DNA of 64,000 nucleotides from Pseudomonas sp. GD04091 (GCF_029836165.1 NZ_JAOEBG010000026.1:1-64000), one strand, 5' to 3'; shown: positions 40,375 to 47,942, counted from the first letter of the stretch. Notes: a model not told the origin generated them from the letters alone. Program-made: numbers and translations.

Positions 40375-40677
40375 ATGCAACGTAAACAAGATACCAGTAC
40401 CACGCAACAAGGCCAACATCCAGCACACCAGCAGGGGCCGACCTTGGAAGATAATCAGGACCTGTTCAATGGTTTGTTCCGAGCGGTTGGTAAGCGAGCA
40501 GCGGAGACTGGAGTTCTCGTCGAGCTGATCCTCGTTCAGATGGTGCATCACATTTCTTACGAGCTCCTGCTCAGCGATATCCCCGCATCGCATATCCACT
40601 TGGCGACCAAGCTTGCGGAGGAGGAGATCAAGCAACAGTTTCGGAATCTGGAAGCGCAGATCGGGGGTGTCCAATGA
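40375..40677 (+). CDS. Small hypothetical protein
   Basis: This 100-aa helical protein has a glutamine-rich N-terminus (MQRKQDTSTTQQGQHPAHQQ). The stop overlaps the next start by 4 bp (ATGA). I do not recognise it. Just before it (40283-40374) lies a degenerate copy of the AAAAAGCGGGACTTTTCCG-type sequence related to the iteron-like repeats. Confidence 0.62.
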   Translation: MQRKQDTSTTQQGQHPAHQQGPTLEDNQDLFNGLFRAVGKRAAETGVLVELILVQMVHHISYELLLSDIPASHIHLATKLAEEEIKQQFRNLEAQIGGVQ

Positions 40678-41036
40678 GCCACCCATTTACCCGCGATGAT
40701 CTAAGTTTTACGAAGAGGATTCCGCGCGATGACTTCCCGGAGTTCCCGCCGATTATTTGCAACTGGGCGCCGCCTCCTGAACTGAACGTGAACGGCGCAT
40801 GGAATAGAGGGTTTGACTTGGGGCGAGCGATGGTCAGCGAGCTTGCAGACCTGGCGCGGCAGGATGAGACCGAGGCCTATGACGCTGTCCGATTTGCCCT
40901 GAACAGCACAACCTGGCGCCCTGGTTGGGGTGCTGAAATGGGCTTCTCAGACGAGATCGCGAGGCTTGCTGTGCTTGGGCTACGGCATCTTGCCGCGGGC
41001 GGTGCGGCATTCGAACCGAATGAGGAGTGGAGTTAG
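40674..41036 (+). CDS. Small hypothetical protein
   Basis: This 120-aa protein (MSHPFTRDDLSFTKRIPRDD...) is rich in aromatic and acidic residues and has a helical C-terminal half. It is coupled to the upstream gene by a 4-bp overlap and not recognised. It ends next to the iteron-like region. Confidence 0.62.
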   Translation: MSHPFTRDDLSFTKRIPRDDFPEFPPIICNWAPPPELNVNGAWNRGFDLGRAMVSELADLARQDETEAYDAVRFALNSTTWRPGWGAEMGFSDEIARLAVLGLRHLAAGGAAFEPNEEWS

Positions 41037-41373
41037 CGCGTCTCCTGCGATCACCATGATGGTGACAACTGGGCACTACTCTAAACCGGGGTGGTGCCCT
41101 TTTTTGTTGTGGGTCAAATGGAGCAGATCTGCGCCATCGCGCCGCCGCTCTGGTCCTGCGGTGCGCGTATTTAATGCCCCTGGGGGTGGTAAATTATAAA
41201 GACTGGGAGTTTTTCCGTTCACATGATCCCCGCAAAGCCAGTTAAACCGGTGAGTGACTAGGAAAAAATCCCAGTCGCTCGAAGGGCGCTCAACACAACC
41301 GGACGCAACCGGAAAGCCGTATGGGAAAAAATCCCAGTCGATGGCGGAAAAAATCCTACCGAAAAAATCGAAA
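41037..41373. repeat. Iteron-like repeats, possible replication origin
   Basis: The 337-bp gap contains GGAAAAAATCCCAGTCG at 41261-41277 and 41324-41340, a shorter copy GGAAAAAATCCTACCG at 41346-41361, another half copy at 41361-41370, and an inverted copy GACTGGGAGTTTTTCCG at 41201-41217. Repeats of this length next to a winged-helix gene are typical of iterons bound by a replication initiator. No gene is seen in the gap. Confidence 0.65.
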
Positions 41374-41775
41374 TCAGGCGAACTTGAAGGGGGCGGGCCC
41401 CGGTGCCACCTCAAGGTTTTTCCCGGGGCACTCATCGATGTACGCCCAGGCGAGCGCATAGAGCGCGCACTGCGCCATTCCCGGCTCCCTGCCGCCCTTT
41501 CGATAGGTGCGCGTGCGAATAATCAGACCTGCATCAATCAGCTCTTGGAGGGCTGATGCTAGTGTCTTGGCGTCCATTTTGCGGCCCCCGGCCATCATCT
41601 CGACCGTGCACGCCAAATCGCCGTTGTTGCGGCCGTTGTAGTGCCGCCCCAACTTGATGAGGACGGTCACTGCCTTCGGGCTGAGGTTGTCGAAAGCGGG
41701 GTGCACGAGCAGTCGATGAGGGAGGGCGAACACCCTGCCCCCAAAGTCGACCTTGTACTGTTTCTTTCTTGCCAT
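41374..41775 (-). CDS. Winged-helix protein, possible replication initiator
   Basis: This 133-aa protein contains RVFALPHRLLVHPAFDNLSP, then VLIKLGRHYNGRNNGDL and a second helical unit with LASALQELIDAGLIIRTRTY, the pattern of small winged-helix proteins found at replication modules of islands and phages. Its stop codon is next to the iteron-like repeats. The start at MARKKQYKVDF fits; an earlier in-frame start is rejected. Its role as an initiator is inferred from position. Confidence 0.72.
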   Translation of the reverse strand: MARKKQYKVDFGGRVFALPHRLLVHPAFDNLSPKAVTVLIKLGRHYNGRNNGDLACTVEMMAGGRKMDAKTLASALQELIDAGLIIRTRTYRKGGREPGMAQCALYALAWAYIDECPGKNLEVAPGPAPFKFA

Positions 41776-41834
41776 TCGGCGGCTCACACCAAGAAGCCGG
41801 AGGCACGATAGGGTTCGCGCCTCCAGCTGCTGCC

Positions 41835-42104
41835 TCAGTCGATTTCCTTGTCCAGGATGTACAGCCCCACCCTGTGAGGGCGCCGGCCTGGCGCTGCCGC
41901 CTGGTAGCACCACCGGGTCAAGATGCCCCATCCCTGGCGCCTAAGGTGCCGGATCGTGGAGGGTGGATGGACGATATCCAGCGCCTGCGCCGCCTCGATG
42001 GACGATACAGGGCCCTTGCGCAGTGCGGCGATCATCCGCAAGGCCTGGGCGTTCGTGGAGTGGTTGTCAGGCAGATCAGCATCTGCGATAGTTTCGGCCG
42101 TCAT
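41835..42104 (-). CDS. Small helix-turn-helix protein
   Basis: This 89-aa protein has a C-terminal winged-helix segment (LRMIAALRKGPVSSIEAAQA, then PPSTIRHLRRQGWGILTRW). It probably binds DNA, and similar short genes lie in the control regions of islands. It is encoded leftward between the excisionase group and the winged-helix gene. Confidence 0.7.
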   Translation of the reverse strand: MTAETIADADLPDNHSTNAQALRMIAALRKGPVSSIEAAQALDIVHPPSTIRHLRRQGWGILTRWCYQAAAPGRRPHRVGLYILDKEID

Positions 42105-42189
42105 ACAGGCTCCTTTCGGTAGGGGTCAGGCCCAGGTGGTGGTGGTGCACTGCCTGGGCAATTTCTCTCTCCTCGTTTCCATCCCTTCG

Positions 42190-42561
42190 CTATGCCCCGC
42201 GGCCATCAGTCGCCGCAAGCCCCTCAAGCAGGCGCCCAAGGTAGTGCTGACTTGTAGCTGCAGCCTTTGCCGTTGAGCTGGCCAACTTTCTGACTTCCTG
42301 CGCACTGCCATAGCCGCCGGCGATCATTCGCATACCCGTAGCCAAAAGGCTGAGCATTGCGTGGGCTTCGTCCACGGCTTCTCGCAAGTCGTCATAGGTG
42401 GGCCGGTAAGGGGTGGCGCCAGATGCGGGCGAATGGATAGAATCGAGGCGCTGCGGGCTGTCTCCAGATTGCTTTGCGGCACGCTGGGCCAGTGCCTCTA
42501 ACACTGGCTCGGCACCACCTTTCACAAGCACCAGTTTCGGTGTTTGCTCGTCCCTGGCCAT
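42190..42561 (-). CDS. Hypothetical protein downstream of the excisionase-like gene
   Basis: This 123-aa protein (MARDEQTPKLVLVKGGAEPV...) is helical in its second half and has no known motif. Its start overlaps the stop of the excisionase-like gene by one base, so the two are co-translated. Confidence 0.65.
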   Translation of the reverse strand: MARDEQTPKLVLVKGGAEPVLEALAQRAAKQSGDSPQRLDSIHSPASGATPYRPTYDDLREAVDEAHAMLSLLATGMRMIAGGYGSAQEVRKLASSTAKAAATSQHYLGRLLEGLAATDGRGA

Positions 42562-42773
42562 TAGCGCCCATCTTCCTTTGCTGCGCGCTCGATGAACGCT
42601 TTCAGCTCCGACATCAGGGCCAGGCGGCGGCGCCCGATCTTGAACGTCTTGATCTCGCCCTTGGCGATGAACTCGTAGGTGGCCGAATGGGAAATTCCCA
42701 GGATTCGACCAGCTTCCTCAACGCCCACCGAGAGTGGGGCAACCTGTTGTGCTTGTTCCATACCTGTCTCCAA
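42561..42773 (-). CDS. Excisionase/AlpA-like DNA-binding protein
   Basis: This 70-aa protein has a MerR/AlpA-type winged helix: VGVEEAGRILGISHSATYEF, then IAKGEIKTFKIGRRRLALMSELKAF. Proteins of this type act as recombination directionality factors or as activators of the integrase gene. It lies about 650 bp from int, read in the same direction. Confidence 0.85.
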   Translation of the reverse strand: METGMEQAQQVAPLSVGVEEAGRILGISHSATYEFIAKGEIKTFKIGRRRLALMSELKAFIERAAKEDGR

Positions 42774-42945
42774 GGTGCTAGCTGGCTGCTGCCAGGTATC
42801 GCTAGGCTACATCGCGTCATTCTAACGTGCAAGCAAATGCTAAACAGTTTGAAATTCGCTTGGATTGACATGGAATTTCGCGACGCGCAAGCTATGGCAA
42901 TCAGGTCAGATGATCTGACCAAAATCGACAAGGTTTAGGTGGGGA

Positions 42946-43431
42946 ATGGCAACCAAGACAAGCAAGCGCGCTGGCGAGACCAGTACGACGGTGAGCGTAG
43001 GGATTCGGATTGACCCTAAGATAAAGTTTGCCCTGGACCTAATGGGGCGCCTCCAAAAGCGTTCCCTAACAGCCGTCATTGAATGGTCTATTTCACAGGC
43101 GATTGCTCAGCAGAGCATCGATTTCGATGGAACAAGTCTCGCTACTGCCCTTGACAAGATCTGGTCAACCGATGAATCGGTTCGCTTAGTAAATATGGCG
43201 TTCGATATGCCGGAAGCTCTAACTTATGATGAGCTTCGTGTTTGGGAAACTATCAAAGCCAGTAAGTGTTTTTGGCACCAATTCCCTGACTTGAGCTATT
43301 CCACTGAGCGAGAAGGCCTCCATATGTTTATGGTAACAAGCCACTGGAGGCAAATAGAGGACCATGTGTCTAAGTACAGGAATAGCCCTACAATAGTCCC
43401 CATGAATGATATGGATCTAGTGCCGTTCTAG
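42946..43431 (+). CDS. Ribbon-helix-helix-like protein
   Basis: In this 161-aa protein residues about 12-50 (TTVSVGIRIDPKIKFALDLM, then GRLQKRSLTAVIEWSISQAI) look like a ribbon-helix-helix DNA-binding unit. The remaining ~110 residues are unrecognised. Base composition is lower in GC than the neighbours. Its stop overlaps the convergent int stop by 4 bp. It may repress the divergent excisionase operon. Confidence 0.72.
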   Translation: MATKTSKRAGETSTTVSVGIRIDPKIKFALDLMGRLQKRSLTAVIEWSISQAIAQQSIDFDGTSLATALDKIWSTDESVRLVNMAFDMPEALTYDELRVWETIKASKCFWHQFPDLSYSTEREGLHMFMVTSHWRQIEDHVSKYRNSPTIVPMNDMDLVPF

Positions 43432-44636
43432 AGCAGGTCGACCGCAGCTGCCTTGCTATCTGGAGCAAGGTGGGCGTAGCGCAGCGTCATCTTGAGGTCG
43501 GCGTGGCCCAGCAGATCCCTGATCGTGTTCAGCGGCACGCCCTTCATGGCCAACTTCGACGCGAACGTGTGGCGCAAATCGTGCCAGCGGAATGAGCTCA
43601 CTTTCGCGTCTTTCAATACCCCGTCCCAAGACTTTTTGACATTATCCATTACGCCGCCAGTCTGGCTTGGGAAGAGCAGGGGTAGTCCACTAGACTGGTT
43701 TTTCCACTCTTTGATAGTTTGAAGCGCTTCCTTGTTCAGCGGGATGTGCCTGGTCTGGTCTGACTTTGCGCCCTCGCCAACTACGGTCAGCGTCTTTTGT
43801 GGAAAATCAATATCCGGCCAAGTTAGATTAAAAAGTTCGCCTCTGCGCAGTCCGGTGTTCAGGCTGATGATCGCCATCGGCTTCAAATGGTCGGCGAACT
43901 TCTTGGCTCTCAAGTCGGGTAGCTCTTCTTTCTTCCGTTCACGGCGCCACCGGTTGGCGCTGTCACGTTCGCCCCTAATGCGTTCCTCCCGATCATCCAG
44001 GGCCTGACGCAGCCGCCGTTCCTCTTCCGAGGATAGGAATCGAACCCGAGCGCGGGTGTCGAGCCGCATCGGCTTCAGTTTGGTCATCGGATGTTGATCG
44101 AGGGCGCCCCACTCGACGGCCTTGGAAAGCGCGCCGCGCAGGGCTGCTAGCTTCCTGTTGGCGGTGGCATCCTTCAGGCCGGCAGCCAGCCACTTCACCC
44201 GCATAGCCTCCAGATCGCGCTGGGTGATGTCTGCCAGCGGTTTACGCATCAATGCGCCGAAGCTGTACTCTATGGCGTGCCGCGTCTTCTGGTGGGCCTT
44301 GTGGTGGGTCTCCAGCCACGGGTAGTAGCTTTCCTCCAGGTAGCTCTGGAGAGTGTGCGCGGCGCGGCGCTTGCTCTTAGCTGCCACCAGCGGTGCGCCG
44401 TGGGCGTGAGCCTCAGCGAGCCAGCGAGCGGTCTCGGTCCGCGCTTGATCCAAGGTCATCATTCCAACCCGGCCCAGGGTGGCGGCCTGGTTCCGGCCCC
44501 AGGTCACCATATAGCTGGCGTGGCCACTGGGCAGGACGCGGATAGACAGGCCTGGCTGGGCGGTGTCGTGGATGCGGTAGGCCTTCTCCTGGGGCTGGAT
44601 GCTGGAGAGGACTTTGGCGGTGATCTTGGTTTTCAT
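43428..44636 (-). CDS. int: Tyrosine integrase of the element
   Basis: This 402-aa protein starts at MKTKITAKVLSSIQ. The N-terminal arm-binding domain is of the DUF4102 kind (AYRIHDTAQPGLSIRVLPSG), then a core-binding SAM-like domain, then the catalytic domain with TGLRRGEL, WHDLRHTFAS and LLGHADLKMTLRYAHL, giving the R...HxxR...H...Y residues. It starts 125 bp inside attR. An in-frame ATG at 44669 would overlap the putative arm site and is rejected. Confidence 0.95.
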   Translation of the reverse strand: MKTKITAKVLSSIQPQEKAYRIHDTAQPGLSIRVLPSGHASYMVTWGRNQAATLGRVGMMTLDQARTETARWLAEAHAHGAPLVAAKSKRRAAHTLQSYLEESYYPWLETHHKAHQKTRHAIEYSFGALMRKPLADITQRDLEAMRVKWLAAGLKDATANRKLAALRGALSKAVEWGALDQHPMTKLKPMRLDTRARVRFLSSEEERRLRQALDDREERIRGERDSANRWRRERKKEELPDLRAKKFADHLKPMAIISLNTGLRRGELFNLTWPDIDFPQKTLTVVGEGAKSDQTRHIPLNKEALQTIKEWKNQSSGLPLLFPSQTGGVMDNVKKSWDGVLKDAKVSSFRWHDLRHTFASKLAMKGVPLNTIRDLLGHADLKMTLRYAHLAPDSKAAAVDLL

Positions 44637-44649
44637 GGGTGGGCGTCCG

Positions 44650-44669
44650 TGACAGCAGGGTGACAGCAA
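44650..44669 (+). repeat. Putative integrase arm-type site, right
   Basis: TGACAGCAGGGTGACAGCAA matches the left copy (31166-31185) at 19 of 20 positions in the same orientation. It sits between the int start and attR. Confidence 0.7.
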
Positions 44670-44760
44670 AAATGACTATACGGACCTGTCTCGGCGGACT
44701 CAACTGGACGATATGCCCTAATGAATGCTGGGGTTTACCTGTAATTGCTGGGCGTCATAA

Positions 44761-44811
44761 CGCACTCGTAACGCGAAGGTCGCAGGTTCGATTCCTGTCT
44801 CCGGCACCAGT
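44761..44811. repeat. attR, 51-bp direct repeat
   Basis: Identical to 31069-31119. It contains the 3' two thirds of a tRNA-Thr gene without the acceptor and D-arm 5' halves, so it is not a functional tRNA copy. Confidence 0.95.
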
Positions 44812-45257
44812 TCAGGTTCCAGCGAAGGCTACCAAAGTTTCTGGAACCCCCGTAAAGCCCGCCTTTTGGCGGGTTTTTTCGTTATGGCTACTTTATTTGC
44901 AGCAGCTTGCCCGGGCTGCGATTGAAGAAAGTCGAACAGACTGTTTCTTCCTCTGACGCGCGAAAAAATAAATCCGTGGGCCTGCCCCCTTTTTCCTTGA
45001 GCTGGTGCCTCGGTTGCGGGAGCGAGGTGGTAACCAGTGTTGGTAACCGCATCTGGTAACTAGCCAAGAGAGCGGGGCAGCTCCGTCTAGGCACTAACAT
45101 TTGCTAATAGGGCAGGTGCTTGGAGGGCGGTGCCGGGCCGCTCCTATGTCAACGTCTGGCCGGGACGCCGTGCTGGCTCGGATGTGAGGTTTTGACAATT
45201 TGCCCGCCTGGGCCTTCACTCCGGTAACCGCACACACGGAAGAGAGGGGGCGCTACC
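44812..45257. other. Chromosomal flank right of the element
   Basis: It holds the displaced tRNA-Thr terminator, one AAATAAATCCGTGGGC-type repeat (44966-44981) and three spaced GGTAAC motifs around 45030-45060. No gene is seen until 45258. Confidence 0.5.
44854..44879 (+). terminator. Original tRNA-Thr terminator, now beyond the element
   Basis: AAAGCCCGCC pairs with GGCGGG plus a T run around TTTT, 42 bp after the attR repeat. Before insertion it would have lain just downstream of tRNA-Thr. Confidence 0.85.
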
Positions 45258-45518
45258 ATGGCTTGGGAACCTAGGCATGACCCAGACGAATACATCTCGA
45301 TCGTTGCTGAGGTCTTTTACGATCCTGCCCGGCGCAAGAATGGCGTCCGCCCTGCGAGTGACCAGCCCTTCCCGCAGAGCATGAAGATCGAGTGCTCTCG
45401 AGAGATAAGAGACTACCCCGTCGGCACCAAGTTACGACTGCGAGTTGTGGAGACAGATAAAGAAGGCAGCCGCCCCTTCCTCTACAGCAGCTACAAGTGG
45501 GCGCATGAGATTGTTTAG
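45258..45518 (+). CDS. Small hypothetical protein
   Basis: This 86-aa protein (MAWEPRHDPDEYISIVAEVF...) has a strong AGAGAGGGGG ribosome site upstream. It looks like a small soluble beta protein (SMKIECSREIRDYPVGTKLR, then LRVVETDKEGSRPFLYSSYK). The family is not recognised. It stands between two AAATAAATC-type repeats. Confidence 0.7.
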   Translation: MAWEPRHDPDEYISIVAEVFYDPARRKNGVRPASDQPFPQSMKIECSREIRDYPVGTKLRLRVVETDKEGSRPFLYSSYKWAHEIV

Positions 45519-46098
45519 GCATCCTGCGGGAAATGGGGGCGGATTTATTTCGTCCATGCGGCAGACATATAAAATAAATCTGTCCCCATTTTCGGCACAT
45601 TTTCGGCATAATTAAAAATCTGAGGCACGCCATTGCTCATTTCAGTGTTGAAGTCATCTCCGAATGCGAAAAAAAACTAATCGATCGCATTGTCTTCAAA
45701 GGTACGGAGAGTCAACCAGAAATTATTGCCGATTTCAGGCGCAGGAGATTTTTCCATTTTTCCATTTTTGCAATATTGCGCTAGCAATCTTTTTGAAAAT
45801 ATGAGAAAGCATCGTGCGTAAGATCATCTGGAGAAAAATACCGCGAGAGTCGGGTGAGGAAAGGGTATCTTCGGTGGCGCGTGGCGTGCGCAAAATCGCA
45901 AAATGGACCGCAAAATGGGAATGGATTTATTTATTCAATTGGGCTGGATTGAAAATAAATCCGTCCCCTTTTTGTTAAATAAATCCGTCCCCTTTTTGTT
46001 TTTTTGTTTTTTTGTTTTTTTGTTTCAGTCCCCTTTTTGTTTCATTTTCGCATTTCCGGTCTCCATTTCCCGATTTCCCGTAGCGGATCATAGAACAG
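45519..46098. repeat. AT-rich gap with AAATAAATC(C/T)GTCCCC repeats
   Basis: An inverted pair (about 21-bp arms, 45530-45550 and 45572-45593, around AAATGGGGGCGGATTTATTT) is followed by two direct copies of AAATAAATCCGTCCCC at 45953-45968 and 45978-45993, a reversed partial copy at 45918-45935, and a TTTTTTTG tandem run at 45993-46025. Similar motifs are often found beside REP-associated transposase genes in gammaproteobacteria, but no transposase gene is here. No gene is seen. Confidence 0.65.
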
Positions 46099-46806
46099 TT
46101 ACTCTTCCCTCCAACCAAACTCTTTTGCGTGCCAATTGTAGTAGCCAGAACTGCCGGTCCAGTTGGCTATACTCCGGCCAGCTAGCTGTTCAAGTACTTT
46201 GTTTAGTTGTGGGGTGCCTCCCCTCCGGGGGTTCGTATGGGTAATTCCATTTGATACATAGACGAAGCCTTTTTCGAATAGGCTGTCGCAACCAAGCGCG
46301 CACATCAGGGCGGAAATATTGTCGAAATCAAGTTTCTCATCGCGGCTGCATGCCGAGCGAGGCTTGATATGCCCAGCAACCAATAGCTCAGCGGGAAAAA
46401 CTCGCCCACAGAGTACACATGTTCCTTCGCTACTCCCTTTTAGCAAGTAGCTTCGAAGGAAGGCTTGCTCCTTTCTTCTGTTGGCAACGGTTTCATCATC
46501 GAGATGTTCTGTATCTACGAACGATGCCAAGACTTTTCTGAGCGATAAAGACGAATCTTCCTCGGTATCAAAAATAATCTTTGCGTGCGAGATGTATGAC
46601 TGAGCCTGTGGTATATCTGGATTGGACATCCTAGCGCCATACCCAGAGCGAACCAAGGCTGATAGCTCATGAAGGTTATTAACTCGAACATAGTCGACTG
46701 AGTGCTTCGATGTTGTGGCTACATAGGTACCATCCGGATGTCGGTGCGGATATAGTATTTCGCCTTTATATTGTCCCCGATTCTTTGTGGCGTAAAATGG
46801 CTGCAT
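46099..46806 (-). CDS. HNH endonuclease family protein
   Basis: This 235-aa protein has a C-terminal HNH domain: CVLCGRVFPAELLVAGHIKPRS, a later cysteine region (SALMCALGCDSLFEKGFVYV) and the typical DNISALMCALGCD. The N-terminal half (FYATKNRGQYKGEILYPHR) is unknown. HNH proteins of this kind include restriction enzymes. No methylase gene is adjacent, so a modification-dependent or stand-alone nuclease is possible. Its GC content is well below the core. Confidence 0.85.
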   Translation of the reverse strand: MQPFYATKNRGQYKGEILYPHRHPDGTYVATTSKHSVDYVRVNNLHELSALVRSGYGARMSNPDIPQAQSYISHAKIIFDTEEDSSLSLRKVLASFVDTEHLDDETVANRRKEQAFLRSYLLKGSSEGTCVLCGRVFPAELLVAGHIKPRSACSRDEKLDFDNISALMCALGCDSLFEKGFVYVSNGITHTNPRRGGTPQLNKVLEQLAGRSIANWTGSSGYYNWHAKEFGWREE

Positions 46807-47124
46807 AAAACTCCTTAGATGTGAATTCAGTCGTCCGCTTTTGGCGGGTTCGCGCCTTCCCTCATCCTATCAGGTTGTTCAAGGCAGTCCGCCATCTAGG
46901 GATAGGGTGAGGGTAATTGTAGAGATAAAGAGCTACGCTGCTCAGGATAATATCTATAAAAATCAATATTTTTTGTATTTGTGCGACTCCTGTCTCCGCA
47001 AATTTTCATTTCGACTGCTTACGAATTCACCGGCGTTCGCCCATTACAGGCGTTTTATTTATAGCTATCTCAGGAGGCCTGATCAATGGCCAGATCTAGC
47101 TAACCTGCATGCGTCTGCTGGCGC

Positions 47125-47205
47125 ATGGCTGCTGTAAGCAGGAGACCCTCTGGTCTACCGGTTTATCTTTTCCTCGTTTCGCCAATCTGCATGCAGCTGC
47201 CACCC
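47125..47205. repeat. Structured ~80-bp repeat, copy 1
   Basis: ATGGCTGCTGTAAGCAGG pairs with CTGCATGCAGCTGCC as the outer arms, with an inner hairpin AGACC-CTCT-GGTCT. See copies 2 and 3 for compensatory differences. Confidence 0.7.
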
Positions 47206-47245
47206 ACCCCACTCCGAACGCTATTGATATCGAGCACGTTTCCAC

Positions 47246-47325
47246 AATGGCGGCAGTACGTGGGACACCTCCGGTGTGCCGGTTCCTTTCGTCCCGGTCG
47301 GCCAACCCACGTACTGTTGCCACCT
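47246..47325. repeat. Structured ~80-bp repeat, copy 2
   Basis: The outer arms GGCAGTACGTGGG and CCCACGTACTGTTGCC pair almost fully. The inner hairpin is ACACC-TCC-GGTGT, where the C-G pair replaces the G-C pair of the other copies. Confidence 0.72.
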
Positions 47326-47524
47326 ATCCCCTTAGTGCAAGTCATTTCCTACGGTTTTCATCGCCATTTCCTAGCCCCAAGAACCTTGCACCAAAAGCCC
47401 CCAAGGAATAAATTTCCCTCCAGTCGCGGCAAACTCCGCGACCGGGTTTGGCGACCCGGATAAACTTGGCGCAGCAGCGCCCCACACGATTGCAGGCGCT
47501 TTTTTTGCGTCCGCAGCCTCGTGC

Positions 47525-47606
47525 CATGGCGGCTGTGCGCGGGAGACCTTCGGGTCTGCCGGGTTCCAAGTTCCCGGTTCGCCAACCTGCGTACAGCTGC
47601 CACCCA
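47525..47606. repeat. Structured ~80-bp repeat, copy 3
   Basis: The outer arms GGCGGCTGTGCGCGGG and CCTGCGTACAGCTGCC pair with wobbles. Inner hairpins are AGACC-TTCG-GGTCT and CCGGG/CCCGG, together giving a three-way-junction shape. Confidence 0.72.
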
Positions 47607-47723
47607 TTGTTTGGCGACAGTGCGTGGTGGTTCCAACCTAACTTGGAGTCTCATGCATGACCATCACACGTCTGTACAGGATCCCCGCATCCGCTCCCCA
47701 CCGCCCAACCCGGGAGGCCCTTC

Positions 47724-47942
47724 ATGACTGACGTCGAACGCCTCTCCACCCTGCAAAGCTACGTCTGGACCCTCGAACTGCTCGGCGAAGCCCTGGTCCA
47801 GCACGACGAGGTGCTCGAATGCGAGCACAACCCGCAACTGAGCTTTCGCAACACGGCGGGTATCCACCAGGCGATCCGCATCATCAGCCGGTTGGCCAGC
47901 GAGCAGTTCGGCAAGCTCGAGGCGATACAGGACGAGGGCTGA
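47724..47942 (+). CDS. Small conserved hypothetical protein
   Basis: This 72-aa acidic helical protein (MTDVERLSTLQSYVWTLELL...) has GC-rich codon use like the core genome. It contains GIHQAIRIISRLASEQFGKL. I do not recognise a named family with certainty; it resembles small DUF3077-like Pseudomonas proteins. Confidence 0.65.
   Translation: MTDVERLSTLQSYVWTLELLGEALVQHDEVLECEHNPQLSFRNTAGIHQAIRIISRLASEQFGKLEAIQDEG

Larger units (their letters stand above)
31069..44811. mobile_element. Integrative element (island or satellite) in tRNA-Thr
   Basis: The element of about 13.7 kb is bounded by an identical 51-bp direct repeat made of the tRNA-Thr 3' end plus two bases. It contains a tyrosine integrase at the right end, an excisionase/AlpA-like gene, a ribbon-helix-helix gene, a serine recombinase, iteron-like repeats, a lambda gpI-like tail gene in a packed operon, and a two-gene cargo at the left end. 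No capsid, portal, large terminase, lysis or conjugation genes are visible. That fits a phage satellite or remnant better than a full prophage or ICE. Confidence 0.9.
46807..47723. other. Repeat-rich non-coding region
   Basis: A 917-bp stretch with three copies of an ~80-bp structured repeat (listed separately), a partial copy end near 47102-47120, and two further hairpins (CCGGGT/ACCCGG around 47452; GGCGC/GCGCC around 47470). The many short frames here (MAAVRGRPSGL-type) are translations of the repeats. No real gene is seen. Confidence 0.65.

Noticed and set aside
41254..41556. Open frame containing repeated KKSQS
   Set aside because: It is a translation of the iteron-like DNA repeats and overlaps the winged-helix gene.
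47109..47463. Short frames of MAAVRG type between 47.1 and 47.7 kb
   Set aside because: They are translations of the structured repeat, shift frame between copies and lack consistent starts.
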